A DNA stretch of 64,000 nt, from the NCBI RefSeq assembly GCF_030499535.1, contig NZ_JASTLB010000004.1:248001-312000 (forward strand). The letters run 5' to 3'. Within the stretch, counting starts at the first letter, position 1. Every line of letters starts with the position of its first letter. The position numbers and the translations under genes were made by a program. This DNA comes from Streptomyces sp. TG1A-8 (GTDB lineage: Bacteria > Actinomycetota > Actinomycetes > Streptomycetales > Streptomycetaceae). The notes below the pieces were generated by a model. The model worked only from the letters and a program-made list of their open reading frames with translations, had not been told where the DNA came from and searched no databases. This document shows, piece after piece, positions 26,837-36,119 of the stretch.

Positions 26837-27163
26837 ATGGCACGACCTTCCCGTTACCCGCTTGAGCTCCGCCGTCGTGCGGTGCGCATGGTCGCCGAGG
26901 TGCGCGACGACTACCCGAACGAGACGGCCGCCCTGCAGGCGGTCACCGACAAGCTCGGCATCGGCTCCCGCGAGACACTGCGGAACTGGCTGAAGCAGCA
27001 GGAGATCGACGCGGGGACACGGCCGGGGACGACGACGGAGGAATCGGTCCAGCTCAAGGCGCTGAAGAAGGAGATCGCCGAGCTGAAGCGGGCGAACGAG
27101 ATCCTGAAGGCGGCGGCGAGTTTCTTCGCGGCCGAGCTCGACCGGCCACACCTGCGCTCGTAG
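26837..27163 (+). CDS. IS3-family OrfA (copy 2)
   Basis: The predicted product is residue-for-residue the same as that of 19167-19493: a 108-residue helix-turn-helix and leucine-zipper protein. The identity implies very recent duplication. Confidence 0.93.
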   Translation: MARPSRYPLELRRRAVRMVAEVRDDYPNETAALQAVTDKLGIGSRETLRNWLKQQEIDAGTRPGTTTEESVQLKALKKEIAELKRANEILKAAASFFAAELDRPHLRS

Positions 27164-28089
27164 CGTTCATCGGCGAGCACCGGGACCGCTTCGGCGGGGT
27201 CGAGCCGATCTGCAGGACGCTCACCGAGCACGACTGCAAGATCGCCCTTTCCACCTACTACGCCTACAAGAAACGACTGGCCGCCCCGTCCGCTCGTACC
27301 GTGCGGGACACGGAACTCAAGGAGCTGATCCGGCAGGTCTACACCGACAACTACCGTGTCTACGGGGCACGGAAGATCTGGCGGGAACTGAACCGGCAGG
27401 GTCATGAGGTGGCCCGCTGCACCGTGGAGCGGCTGATGCGCGAGCTGGGCATCGCCGGCGCCGTCCGCGGCAAGAAGGTCATCACTACGGTCCCGGACCA
27501 GCAAGCCGGGCGGGCACCGGACCGGGTGGACCGCGACTTCGTCGCCACGGCACCGAACCGCTGCTGGGTCGCGGATTTCACGCACGTGGCGACCTGGGCC
27601 GGGGTGGTCTACGTCGCCTTCGTCGTGGACACCTTCTCCCGCCGTATCGTCGGCTGGTCCGCCGCGACGTCGAAGGAGACCCAGCTCGTCCTGGACGCTC
27701 TGGAGATGGCGCTGTGGCAGCGCGACCGCGATGAACGCCCCCACATTCGGGGCGAGTTGATACACCACAGCGATGCGGGCAGCCAATACACCAGTTTCAA
27801 GCTGGCCGAACACCTCGACGCGGCCGGCATCGCGGCCTCGATCGGCTCCGTCGGCGACGCCTACGACAACGCCCTGATGGAGAACACGATCGGCCTGTTC
27901 AAAACCGAGTTGATCAAGCCACAGCGACCCTGGAAGACACTCTCCCAGGTCGAGCTGGCCACCGCCGAGTGGGTCGACTGCTACCGCCACCGACGCCTGC
28001 ACGGTGAGATAGGCCACGTCCCACCCGTTGAGTACGAGACCAACTACTACACGGAACTCACGAAACCACAGGTCACACCCACAATCTGA
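27160..28089 (+). CDS. IS3-family transposase OrfB (copy 2)
   Basis: It is identical in protein sequence to the OrfB at 19490-20419, with the DDE core intact (VADFTHVATW, HHSDAGSQYTS, NALMENTIGL). It is expected to be made by frameshift from OrfA. The last visible internal start is at 27301. Confidence 0.92.
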   Translation, partial: VAFIGEHRDRFGGVEPICRTLTEHDCKIALSTYYAYKKRLAAPSARTVRDTELKELIRQVYTDNYRVYGARKIWRELNRQGHEVARCTVERLMRELGIAGAVRGKKVITTVPDQQAGRAPDRVDRDFVATAPNRCWVADFTHVATWAGVVYVAFVVDTFSRRIVGWSAATSKETQLVLDALEMALWQRDRDERPHIRGELIHHSDAGSQYTSFKLAEHLDAAGIAASIGSVGDAYDNALMENTIGLFKTELIKPQRPWKTLSQVELATAEWVDCYRHRRLHGEIGHVPPVEYETNYYTELTKPQVTPTI

Positions 28090-28706
28090 GATCTCTACCG
28101 AACCCGGGGCGGTTCACGGATCCCTTGGCGAGTTTGAACAGCCGCAGCATCTCCACCGGGCCCTCGCTCGTCCTGGCCGTGGCAGTGGTGTGCCCGGACA
28201 GCACGGCGTGGGCGGCGGCTTCGGCGTCGACGGCGTCGGTCTTGCCGTGGCGTCGGCGGGCGGCCTTGTCCGGCTGGTTGACCTCCGTGACCTCGATCCC
28301 CTCGGCGTGCAGGTGGCGGGTCAAGGCCGCCCCGTGGGAGCCGGTGCACTCGACGCCGGCACGTCGCACCACTCCGAACGAGGGGGCCCAAGCGAGGAGT
28401 TGACGGTATCCCCGCGCGGTCGCCGGGAAGCTCCGGCCGTCCAGGGTGGCACCGGGCATGGTGATGACAGCCGCGGCGTGAACGTCCTTGTGGGTGTCCA
28501 CGCCGAGCAGGACCTCCTCAGCGGCGTCGGCCGGGATGTGACACGGGGCAGCGGATCGCGTAATGCTGGGCAAGGTCGCCTTCTCCTGACCGCCTTGGGT
28601 GCTGGTGGCCGTCGCCGGGCCGGGGCGGTCAAGACTGTGACGGTGCCTGTCGCGAAGGCCCCTATCGGGACACGTCCCCTGGAACGGGCCGCGTCCCGCG
28701 CCCCGT

Positions 28707-28968
28707 GTCGTCGAAGATCCGGCCGTACTCCTCAACCGACTGCTGCGCGACCCTGCCCTGCGACAAAAGGAGGCCGGCCGCCAACTGCTGCGCCTGCTGC
28801 AGCAGAACGCGATGGCCGAGCAGGAGTGGCACCATCTGAGCTTGGCCGTCCCGGCACACTCCGGAGAGATGGTCGTCCACCTGGTCCGTAAGTACGCCGA
28901 GACCTGGACCGTTTTTTGCGCAGGCCCTCGACGAGCGGATCGCCGGCACCAGCCGACTGAGAGGTTGA
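28707..28968 (+). pseudogene. unidentified gene remnant with frameshift in a T6 run
   Basis: The frame reads VVEDPAVLLNRLLRDPALRQ and AEQEWHHLSLAVPAHSGEMV, then VRKYAETWTVF. After the T6 run at 28911-28917 it continues in another frame as AQALDERIAGTSRLRG to TGA at 28968. The protein-like character across the slip points to a real but broken gene whose beginning is missing. The family was not recognised. Confidence 0.45.
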
Positions 28969-29127
28969 GCCGGTGGGGGACCTGCGCTGGCCTCCGTCGC
29001 AGCGGTGTTCGAAGTCTCGGCCCCCGACCTGGGCCATGTCAGTGACGTCGTCGGGTGGGAGAACTTCGCGCTCGTTCGAGTGTGCGGGGCTGACCGATTC
29101 GTGCCCGGCGGGAGCCGGATTCGATCG

Positions 29128-29625
29128 TCAGGGCCGGTTCGGGTCGGGGTGCACCACCATGAAGAGCGACCAGGCGGGCGCGGTCGGGTCGTCCGGGCGG
29201 GCGGCGAACTCGTCGATCAGGGCGCGGAGCCGGATCCGGAACTCCTCCATCTCCGCCGACGGCAGGCGCAGCCCGAGCCGGATGCTGTCGACCTCGGCCG
29301 CGGGCGCCAACGCCAGCTCCTCCAGGAACGCGTCGAGCATTGACCGGTCCTGCGCGGGCGCATCAAGTTGCCAGGACTTTCGCGTCGCCAGATAGGGAAT
29401 TTCCCGTGCGCCACGCGCACCACGTCGCTCCTCCTGGGCCTCCAGAAAACCGGTGCGTACGAGCGTCCTGATGTGGTGCAGCACGCTGGCAGGAGCACAG
29501 CCAAGGATCGTCGCGATCTCCTTGTTGGTGTGCGCCTCGCCGAGGCAAATGCGCAGGATGCGCAGGCGGAGCGCGGAGGCGAGTGCCTTCGCCTCCGCGT
29601 CGGTTGCCGGCCGACGTTCGGTCAT
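29128..29625 (-). CDS. ArsR-type helix-turn-helix regulator
   Basis: The 165-residue protein has an N-terminal winged helix (ALASALRLRILRICLGEAHT, then IATILGCAPASVLHHIRTLV) and a C-terminal region resembling regulators with an extended effector part. It lies head to head with an MFS exporter gene, 75 bases apart, and a perfect dyad overlaps its promoter side. Local repression of itself and the exporter is the likely role. The ligand is unknown. ATG at 29625 is chosen; longer upstream frames lack a ribosome site. Confidence 0.85.
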   Translation of the reverse strand: MTERRPATDAEAKALASALRLRILRICLGEAHTNKEIATILGCAPASVLHHIRTLVRTGFLEAQEERRGARGAREIPYLATRKSWQLDAPAQDRSMLDAFLEELALAPAAEVDSIRLGLRLPSAEMEEFRIRLRALIDEFAARPDDPTAPAWSLFMVVHPDPNRP

Positions 29626-29626
29626 G

Positions 29627-29643
29627 GTCAGTAGCCTACTGAC
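29627..29643. promoter_or_regulatory. operator-like dyad between arsR-type gene and MFS gene
   Basis: GTCAGTAG, one base, CTACTGAC: eight-base perfect arms immediately upstream of the regulator start, in the divergent intergenic region. Confidence 0.55.
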
Positions 29644-29700
29644 GGACAGGGCAGGATAAATGATTGACAAAACCCAATCACTCTTCCACGGTAGTTCCCC

Positions 29701-30969
29701 ATGATTGTCACCGAGCCCTCGCCCGGCCGCCCCGCCCCCCGCGGCGGACTGTGGCGGCATGCTGACTTCCGTCGACTGTGGGTCGGTGAGACGGTCAGCC
29801 AGTTCGGGACAATGGTCAGCCAGTTGGCGCTTCCTCTCGTTGCCATCCTGGTGCTGCACGCCAGTACCTGGCAGGTCGGGGTTCTGACGGCGTGCGAGAC
29901 CGCGGCGTTCGTGGCAGTGGGCTTGCCGGCCGGCGCGTGGGTTGAGCGGATGCGCTTCCGCTGGGTGCTGATCGTCAACGACCTGGTTAGGGCTGCCCTG
30001 CTGGCCTGGGTCCCGGTGGCTCAGCTCCTAGGGGTGCTAACGATCGAGCAGTTGTACGTGATCGCGCTCGCCTGCGGGGTCAGCACGGTCTTCTTCGACG
30101 TCGCCTACCAGTCCTACCTGCCCCAGCTGATCGACCGAGAGCTGCTGGTAGAGGGCAACGCGAAGCTCCAGGCCAGCGAGTCACTCAGTCAGATCGCGGG
30201 TCCGAGCCTCGGCGGCGCGCTGATCCAGGCGCTCACCGCGCCCTATGCGGTACTCGTCGACGCGGTGAGCTTCCTGTGGTCGGCCGCGTGCGTGACGCGG
30301 GTCGAGGTTCGGCCGCCGCGCCCCGAGCGCAGCTCCGACCCCAACCTGCTGCGGGAGATCCGCGACGGTCTGCGGTTCGTGCTCGGTAACCGGATACTCC
30401 GCGCCGTCGCCATGTGCACCAGCACGGCCAACCTCTTCGGTTCGGTGATCTCTGCTGTCTTCTACGTGCTGCTCGTCCGCGAACTGCGGCTCTCTCCGGG
30501 CGTCATCGGCCTGCTCACCTCGACCGCGGCGGTGGGTGGCCTGATCGGTGCCCTGGTGGCCGGACGGTTCGCGGCGAAGGTTGGCCAGGGCCCGGCCATC
30601 TGGATTGCGATCGCGGTCGCCGGACCGTGCGCGCTGGTCACACCGTTCGTACAGCGCGACTGGACGGTGGGGCTGCTCGCGGTCGCACAGATCGCCATGT
30701 GGATGGGCATCGTGGTCTACAACATCAACCAGCTCAGCTTCCGGCAGGCGCTGTGCCCGCCCGGGCTTCTCGGTCGGATGAATGCGACGATGCGGTTCCT
30801 GGTCTGGGGCACGATGCCCTTCGGTGCGCTGCTGGGCGGCCTGCTCGGCTCCACGATCGGCGTCCGCGCCACGCTGCTGGCCGGGGCGGTCGGCCAGTCA
30901 CTCACCTTCCTGCCCGTTTTCCTCTCGCCGCTGCGCCGGATGCGCGAACTGCCGTCCTACGCCGAGTAG
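29701..30969 (+). CDS. MFS exporter (EntS/DHA3-like)
   Basis: The 422-residue membrane protein has about twelve hydrophobic segments, starting VSQFGTMVSQLALPLVAILV. The cytoplasmic loop GAWVERMRFRWVLIVNDLVR fits the DHA3 exporter group, as do SYLPQLIDRELLVEGNAKLQ and the late LLGRMNATMRFLVWGTMPFG. It probably extrudes a drug or siderophore-like compound. It is divergent from the ArsR-type gene that likely controls it. Confidence 0.9.
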   Translation: MIVTEPSPGRPAPRGGLWRHADFRRLWVGETVSQFGTMVSQLALPLVAILVLHASTWQVGVLTACETAAFVAVGLPAGAWVERMRFRWVLIVNDLVRAALLAWVPVAQLLGVLTIEQLYVIALACGVSTVFFDVAYQSYLPQLIDRELLVEGNAKLQASESLSQIAGPSLGGALIQALTAPYAVLVDAVSFLWSAACVTRVEVRPPRPERSSDPNLLREIRDGLRFVLGNRILRAVAMCTSTANLFGSVISAVFYVLLVRELRLSPGVIGLLTSTAAVGGLIGALVAGRFAAKVGQGPAIWIAIAVAGPCALVTPFVQRDWTVGLLAVAQIAMWMGIVVYNINQLSFRQALCPPGLLGRMNATMRFLVWGTMPFGALLGGLLGSTIGVRATLLAGAVGQSLTFLPVFLSPLRRMRELPSYAE

Positions 30970-31278
30970 GCGGGCGATCGGGATCACACTGCCGGCCCGT
31001 TGGCACCGAGCGAGTTCTGAGAATGAGGTGCTGTCGTGGCCTTTCCGGGTGTTGCGGTAGACACCTGCCGATAAGATGCCTCTTATGTTGATCGGTCTGC
31101 CTGCCGTGCTCACCGGCGCCGCCCGCCCGATCGACTGACCGGCTCCGAGTACCACCGGCTGAAGAAAGCAGCTTGGGGACGTACGACTCCTCAGAGGGGA
31201 ACTTCCTCGGTCAGCACGTTGTGATATTCGCGAAGTTCCCACTCGGCTCAGCTGGGACGAGTCGGCGCCCCGGGCGAG
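30970..31278. other. intergenic stretch without recognised features
   Basis: About 310 bases after the exporter hold no convincing reading frame, RNA or repeat. A weak hairpin-like stretch near 31070-31090 was not considered strong enough to call. Confidence 0.5.
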
Positions 31279-31512
31279 GTGACCGTGCGCGAACCGGCCG
31301 GCGTCCTGACGCAGGCACTGAGCGAGTACCTGGACCGGCATCCCGGCGACGGCTCTCTCGTGGAGAAGGCCCTCCTGGCGTACGCCGCGAGCGGGCACCG
31401 GACCGATGACGACTTCGAGGACATATTGCACCGGCACGGGTCCGCACACGGTGCTGCTCCGTCTCACCGCGGGCTCGCGTGGGAACCTCGGTGGTTGGCC
31501 ACCGTGGCGTAA
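31279..31512 (+). CDS. small hypothetical protein
   Basis: GTG at 31279 opens a 77-codon frame, VREPAGVLTQALSEYLDRHP then VEKALLAYAASGHRTDDDFE, with a helical, acidic profile and normal codon bias for the first 50 codons. The last 25 codons look random, so the 3' end may be shifted or truncated. No family was recognised. It lies between the exporter and an IS remnant. Confidence 0.35.
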   Translation: MTVREPAGVLTQALSEYLDRHPGDGSLVEKALLAYAASGHRTDDDFEDILHRHGSAHGAAPSHRGLAWEPRWLATVA

Positions 31513-31575
31513 GGCCTGGACCCGTCTGGTCCTGGCCAGGCAGGACATCACATCGGAAGATTTCAAGTCCAATGA

Positions 31576-32276
31576 GAAGCCGTATCTCAACCGATCTTGG
31601 AACGTGTGGGTCGAACGGAGTTCCTGGTCGGGTGATCTTCCGGCCGTATGCGCGTGAAGGCAGGGCCTCCTGGTAGCTCGGGGGTGCGGTCCCATTCCGA
31701 GCGGTTCCCGGAGGCCCTGTTGTCGTTGTTGTACGCGCCCGAGCCCGTTGACTTCAACTCGTCCGCCGTGTCGTGCGATTGCCTCGCGCACGTGTACGGC
31801 AACGCGGCCGATCATCCGGACCGGGTTCGCCGGTATCCGTCGGACATGACGGACGCGGAGTGGGCGGCCATCGGGCCGTTGCTGCCGGTGCCGGCCTGGC
31901 TCCAGGGGCGGGGTGGACGGCCCGAGGGCTACTGTCACCGGCAGCTGCTGGACGCGATCCGTTACCTGGTCGCGGGCGGGATCTCCTGGCGGGCGATGCC
32001 CGCGGACTTCCCCGGCTGGGGCCGGGTTTACGCCTTCTTCCGCCGCTGGCGCGAGCACGGGCTGATCACAGAGTTCCACGACCGGCTGCGCGGGAAGGTC
32101 CGTGAGCGCGAAGGCCGTGAGGCCGAGCCCACGGCGGGAATCATCGACGCGCAGTCGGTGCGTGCCGCCGCGACGGTGCCGGCCGCCTCACGCGGCTACG
32201 ACGGCGGGAAGAAGGTGCCGGGCCGCAAACGGCACATCGTGACCGACACCCTCGGTCTGCTCCTGGTCGTCTGCGT
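31576..32276 (+). pseudogene. IS1031-type IS5-family element, 5' part only
   Basis: After TGA, the element begins GAAGCCGTATCTCAACCGA and matches the element at 36123-37787 in inverted orientation. Its transposase frame (from about 31648; MTDAEWAAIGPLLPVPAWLQ) runs to LLLVVCV and is then cut at 32276 by a scrap of IS6-family end. The C-terminal catalytic Asp and Glu are lost. Confidence 0.85.
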
Positions 32277-32357
32277 ACGACGACGGCGCGCTGTCCACGG
32301 ACGACCCCTCCCGGCATGACCAACCAGAAGATCATCTCACCCGGTCAGTCAACGTGA
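32277..32357 (-). repeat. IS6-family terminal fragment
   Basis: This is the outer 80 bases of an IS6-family element: the start codon region (encoding VDSAP) through the end gtcagtcaacgtgacagtgc. It is similar to the tips of the copies at 38796-39185, 46525-46607 and 53833-54687. No transposase body remains. Confidence 0.65.
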
Positions 32358-32378
32358 CAGTGCCGGTCACGGTTCGAA

Positions 32379-33371
32379 CTACTGCCACACCAGCGCGGCG
32401 ACGCGGCGGAAGTTGGTCCCCAGGATCGCGGTGACGGCGTCGTTGGGATATCCCCGGGCGAGAAGTGCGTCTTCGACAGTCAGCAAGCCTTCCGGGGGCA
32501 TGAAGTTGATCGGCCCCCAGCGGGTGTAGCAGTCGGGGAACAGCTCAGGGCTCTGTTCGAGCATCGCGTTGAAGTCCTCGTGGTCGAACGGGTAGTCGGT
32601 CGACACTCCGACGTGTTCCGGACCTACGAGGTCGACGGCGTAATCGATGTGCCGTACCAGCGCGTCGATGGTGGCGTCGTTGGGGCCGAGAAAGATCCCC
32701 ACACCGGTGATGCCGATGACCCCGCCCGTGGCGGCACACTCCTTGGCCTGCTCGTCGGTGATGTTGCGGGGATGGTTCCACACCGAGCGCATGCAGGAGT
32801 GACTGTAGATCACCGGCTGTTCGGAGACCTCACACATGTCCAGCCCAGTACGAGCACCGCAGTGAGATCCGTCTGCCACCATGCCGACGGCGTTCATCTC
32901 CCGGACCAGCGCCCGACCGTAGGAAGTGAGGCCCTCGTCGACCTCGTCCAGGCAACCGCCGCCGGCCGCGTTGCGGTTGTTGTAGCTCGGTAGCATCGTG
33001 CGGACACCGAGATCGTAGAAGTGGCGCACCCGGTCCAACTCCCCATCGAGCGGACCGGAATCCTCCAGGTCGAATGCCACCACCACGTCCCCCGCACACC
33101 CAGCGGCTTCGACATCGTCGATGCTCACCGCCAGCCGCAAACGGTCATCCGCGGCGATCCGCTCCCGCCAGCTTGTGATCAGATCGGCGACATCGTCAGC
33201 GCTGTGGGGGACATAGCCCGCGTTCACCGAAACGAAGCTGCCCCCGGGCCTGCGGTAGCGGGCCAGTTCGCCGACATCCGCGCGCTTCTCCAACGGCAGG
33301 CAGCAATGCTGCTCCCACAGCAAGGGCGGGCGGCGTGGTCCTGAAAATTCGTTCGACACGGTACGTATCAT
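32379..33371 (-). CDS. membrane dipeptidase family protein (peptidase M19)
   Basis: The 330-residue zinc-hydrolase-like protein shows VVVAFDLEDSGPLDGELD with the bridging Glu, the M19 segment GVRTMLPSYNNRN, metal His in VADGSHCGARTG and IYSHSCMRSVWNHPRNI, and the C-terminal AILGTNFRRVAALVW. The usual N-terminal His-x-Asp is replaced by LLWEQHCCLPL, as in some bacterial M19 subgroups. It may cleave a dipeptide or an amide such as a lactam. It stands alone, read leftward, between IS scraps. Confidence 0.85.
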   Translation of the reverse strand: MIRTVSNEFSGPRRPPLLWEQHCCLPLEKRADVGELARYRRPGGSFVSVNAGYVPHSADDVADLITSWRERIAADDRLRLAVSIDDVEAAGCAGDVVVAFDLEDSGPLDGELDRVRHFYDLGVRTMLPSYNNRNAAGGGCLDEVDEGLTSYGRALVREMNAVGMVADGSHCGARTGLDMCEVSEQPVIYSHSCMRSVWNHPRNITDEQAKECAATGGVIGITGVGIFLGPNDATIDALVRHIDYAVDLVGPEHVGVSTDYPFDHEDFNAMLEQSPELFPDCYTRWGPINFMPPEGLLTVEDALLARGYPNDAVTAILGTNFRRVAALVWQ

Positions 33372-33519
33372 GCCCGTGCCCCTCCGGCTCCAGACCCGGC
33401 AGCGGGGACCGGGGCCCGTTCACGCCATGCCCTTCACCGCAGCGGCCGACATCACGCATTCAACTTGAGTAGCTGTCACATAGGCAGGCTTGTTGTCACC
33501 GGCGTAGTGAAGTACGCGC

Positions 33520-33690
33520 GGGCTCACGTTGAGTGGCCTGAGACAGGACCACATCCTCAAGAGGCGGCCGAAAGCGTCGGCCCGCTCAGGCTGATGCGAC
33601 TGTTCGGCATCACCGAGCAGACCGCCGTGCGCCACCTCGGCGCGGCCCACCTGAAACGCACCGCCAAGCTGCCCGGGCGGCCCGGCTGGT
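33520..33690 (+). pseudogene. C-terminal scrap of an integrase-like or DNA-binding protein
   Basis: The frame HVEWPETGPHPQEAAESVGP leads to LRLMRLFGITEQTAVRHLGA and AHLKRTAKLPG, a tail pattern that resembles the ends of actinomycete integrase-associated proteins. It has no start and ends without context at the neighbouring hydrolase stop. A low-certainty remnant. Confidence 0.3.
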
Positions 33691-34677
33691 TCAGCCTTGG
33701 ATGGTGGCGAGCCAGTCGGTCAGCAGGCTGTTGACCTCGTCGGGGCGTTCCTGCTGGATCCAGTGGCCGCAGCCGTCCAGGAGGTGGGCGGCGGACAGGG
33801 CGGGGAGGGTGGTGGGGTAGGCGTCGATGGCGTCGGCCATCCAGGTGGTGGAGGCGTCCAGTGCGCCGCCGATGAACAGAGCGGGCTGTGTGATCGGGGC
33901 GCCCCGGTGAGGGGCGAGGTCTTCCCAGTCGCGGTCCATGTTGCGGTAGCGGTTGAGGGCGCCGGTCAGGCCGGTGCGTTCGAATTCCCCGGCGTAGACG
34001 TCGAGGTCGTCCTCGGTCAGCCAGGCCGGGAGCGGGCTGGTGGGGAAACGGTCGCGCAGCCGGCAGCCCAGGGCGACGAAGTGCGGGTCGGGCTCGTCCT
34101 TGGCGGGCATGGTGTCGGCGGACAGGGCGGCGTAGAAGCCCGCGAGCCAGCCTCGGACGTCGGGCTCGATCTCCGCCTCGGCGCGGCCGGGCTCCTGGAA
34201 GTAGGAGACGTAGAACTCCTGCTGGGGGCCGCCGATCTGGCCGAAGATGTCGGTGGGGCGGGGGCCGCCGGGCGGTGCGTACGGGACGCTCAGTAAGCCG
34301 ACCGCGCGGAAGACTCCGGGGTGGAGCAGGGCGGAGGCGGCGGCGATGTTGGAGCCCCAGTCGTGGCCGACGACCACCGCGCTTTCCTCGCCGAGGGCGC
34401 GCACGACGGCGACGTTGTCCTCCACCAGGTCGAGCATTCGGTAGGCGTCGGTCGCGGCGGGCTTGGAGGAGCGGCCGTAGCCGCGTACGTCGATCGCCAC
34501 TGCCCGGTACCCGGCCGCGGCGAGGGCCGGGAGCTGGCGGCGCCAGGAGTACCAGGACTCAGGGAAGCCGTGCACGAGCAGGATCAGCGGGCCGGTGCCC
34601 TGCTCGGCCAGGTGCAGGCGCCCGGCAGGGGCCTCGACGGTGCGGTGGCGGAGCACGGTGGTCGGCTCGGATGACAT
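33691..34677 (-). CDS. alpha/beta hydrolase, epoxide hydrolase type
   Basis: The 328-residue protein (ATG at 34677 after GAGGAGAAG) has the oxyanion motif ILLVHGFPESWYSWR, nucleophile Asp in VVVGHDWGSNIAAAS and catalytic His in LDGCGHWIQQERP. The cap region contains Tyr residues expected to activate the epoxide (FYVSYFQEPG). Asp at the nucleophile elbow argues for epoxide hydrolase rather than esterase. It is divergent from an XRE-cupin regulator, which probably controls it. Confidence 0.87.
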   Translation of the reverse strand: MSSEPTTVLRHRTVEAPAGRLHLAEQGTGPLILLVHGFPESWYSWRRQLPALAAAGYRAVAIDVRGYGRSSKPAATDAYRMLDLVEDNVAVVRALGEESAVVVGHDWGSNIAAASALLHPGVFRAVGLLSVPYAPPGGPRPTDIFGQIGGPQQEFYVSYFQEPGRAEAEIEPDVRGWLAGFYAALSADTMPAKDEPDPHFVALGCRLRDRFPTSPLPAWLTEDDLDVYAGEFERTGLTGALNRYRNMDRDWEDLAPHRGAPITQPALFIGGALDASTTWMADAIDAYPTTLPALSAAHLLDGCGHWIQQERPDEVNSLLTDWLATIQG

Positions 34678-34820
34678 GGGGCTTCTCCTCGGTTCGCGGG
34701 CGGCCGGCGGGTACCCACCGATCATGCAGCGCGACGGCCCCTCGGCGCGATCAGCGTTGCCATTCTGGCAAGCTTGCAGGACAGGGAGGTGAAGCGGCAC
34801 CGCGGGAAGGAGCAGGGACG

Positions 34821-35444
34821 ATGGCAGGGGACGACGTGGCCCAGACGCTGGCGGCGATGGGACCCCGGCTGCGGGCCGTGCGCGAGCGCCGTGGCGTCAC
34901 ACTCGCCGTTGTCAGCGGCGCGACCGGTATCTCGCCCAGTACGCTGTCGCGGATCGAGACCGGCCGGCGCAAGCCCACCCTGGAGGTTGTGCTGCAGTTA
35001 GCGAAGGAGTACGGCGTCTCCCTGGACGAGTTGGCCGGCACCGCACCCGCGGCCGAGCCGCGCGCTACGGCGCCGCTGAACTTCGGCGACGACAAGGCGG
35101 TGTTGCCGCTGACCCGGTACGTCGGCGGCCTGCACGCCCACAAGCATGTCCTGCCTGCCGTCGAGGAGCCGCCCGGGCGGCCCCGGCAGGTGTCCCACGA
35201 GGGCTACGAGTGGCTGTGCGTCCTGTACGGGCGGCTGTGGCTCGCACTCGGTGGCCAGGACCTCGTCCTGGATTCCGGCGACGTCGCCGAGTTCGACACC
35301 CGCGTCCCCCACGGAGTCGCGAACGCCGGATCCGACGGACCGGTCGAGTATCTGATCATGTTCGGACCCCAGGGAGAACGTCTACGGCCGCGCACCCCTC
35401 CAGCCGCTGGCCGCGGGACTGGTGACAGAAAGGCTGCCGAATAA
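34821..35444 (+). CDS. XRE-family regulator with C-terminal cupin
   Basis: ATG at 34821 follows AAGGAGCAGGG. The 207-residue protein has an N-terminal HTH_3 (MGPRLRAVRERRGVTLAVVS, GISPSTLSRIETGRRKPTLE) and a cupin_2 sensor domain (HEGYEWLCVLYGRLWLALGG, EFDTRVPHGVANAG). Such proteins usually repress an adjacent enzyme gene in response to a small ligand. The stop TAA coincides with the target TAA of an IS5-family remnant at 35445, so the native C-terminus may have been slightly longer. Confidence 0.9.
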   Translation: MAGDDVAQTLAAMGPRLRAVRERRGVTLAVVSGATGISPSTLSRIETGRRKPTLEVVLQLAKEYGVSLDELAGTAPAAEPRATAPLNFGDDKAVLPLTRYVGGLHAHKHVLPAVEEPPGRPRQVSHEGYEWLCVLYGRLWLALGGQDLVLDSGDVAEFDTRVPHGVANAGSDGPVEYLIMFGPQGERLRPRTPPAAGRGTGDRKAAE

Positions 35445-35767
35445 GACCGTGTCCTATGTGGTGGGCTTGAGGAGTCGCTTGTAGCAGCAGAGGACTGCGG
35501 CAAGCCCCAGAAAGGCCAGGTAGTTGCGGGGATTGCGTTCGTAGCGGTGGCTGAGCCGACGGTAGCCGGTCAGCCAGGACATGGTCCGTTCGATCACCCA
35601 ACGACGCCGGCCCAGCCGTTCGCTGGACTCGATGCCCTTGCGGGCGATGCGGACGCCGATGCGCTTGCCGCGTAACCATTTCCGCAGCTCAGGGACATCG
35701 TATGCCTTGTCGGCATGCAGGCGCTGGGGCTTGAAGTACCGGCCGTTGTGCGGGTCGTGTCTCGTTA
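35445..35767 (-). repeat. truncated inverted copy of the IS5-family element at 2855-3721
   Basis: It begins with the same end agaccgtgtcctatgtggt and matches the 3' third of that element, including the RWVIERTMSWLTGYRRL coding segment. It breaks at 35767, where IS630-like sequence starts. Confidence 0.88.
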
Positions 35768-36119
35768 CTGACTTCGGCTCGTCAGGGTGAGGCTGGTTCG
35801 TCGAAGGTCAGGCCGGTGCCGGCTATGAAGCCGTCGAGGGTGCCGGGCCGGTACTGAAGGCGCTTGAGTCGGTTACGGACGAGAGCTTCGAGCCGGTCGA
35901 GGGCGACCACGGCGAGGTTGGCCAGGCTGCGTTTGACGTGTGCCCATACCCACTCGACGGGGTTGAGGTCGGATGAGTAGGCGGGCAGCAGGAACACCGT
36001 CAGCCATTTCCGTTCGGCGATCAACTCACGCATGACACGCGAGACGTGGGTGTTGAGGCGGTCCCAGACCAGCACGATAGGTGCCTTGAGGAGCTGGTGG
36101 ACGCCGTCGACGAGTGCGA
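35768..36119 (-). pseudogene. IS630-family transposase, C-terminal fragment
   Basis: The frame at 35782-36075 encodes MLVWDRLNTHVSRVMRELIA with catalytic Asp, SSDLNPVEWVWAHVKRSLAN with catalytic Glu, and ends GTGLTFDEPASP. The N-terminal half is missing because an IS1031-type element lies immediately to the right. Confidence 0.82.

Larger units (their letters stand above)
26787..28116 (+). mobile_element. IS3-family insertion sequence, identical copy 2
   Basis: It has the same 1330-bp length, ends (TGAACCGCCCCGG and complement) and gene content as the element at 19117-20446. It is flanked by CGG on both sides (26784-26786 and 28117-28119), a 3-bp target duplication in the IS110 gene. Confidence 0.93.
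26122..28573 (-). pseudogene. IS110-family transposase split by IS3-family element
   Basis: The N-terminal half (TTG at 28573) has the DEDD motif regions LLGVDTHKDVHAAAV, GVECTGSHGAALTRH and KTDAVDAEAAAHAVL. The C-terminal half left of the IS continues AIKSRTQAINQLKSVLVCAD and the transposase_20 segment LPDVRGVGPDSAAALLIAAG, ending TTTRHP at 26122. Removing the IS at 26787-28116 and one CGG copy gives KGSAIKSRTQ in frame. It would have been a complete IS110 transposase before that insertion. Confidence 0.88.
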
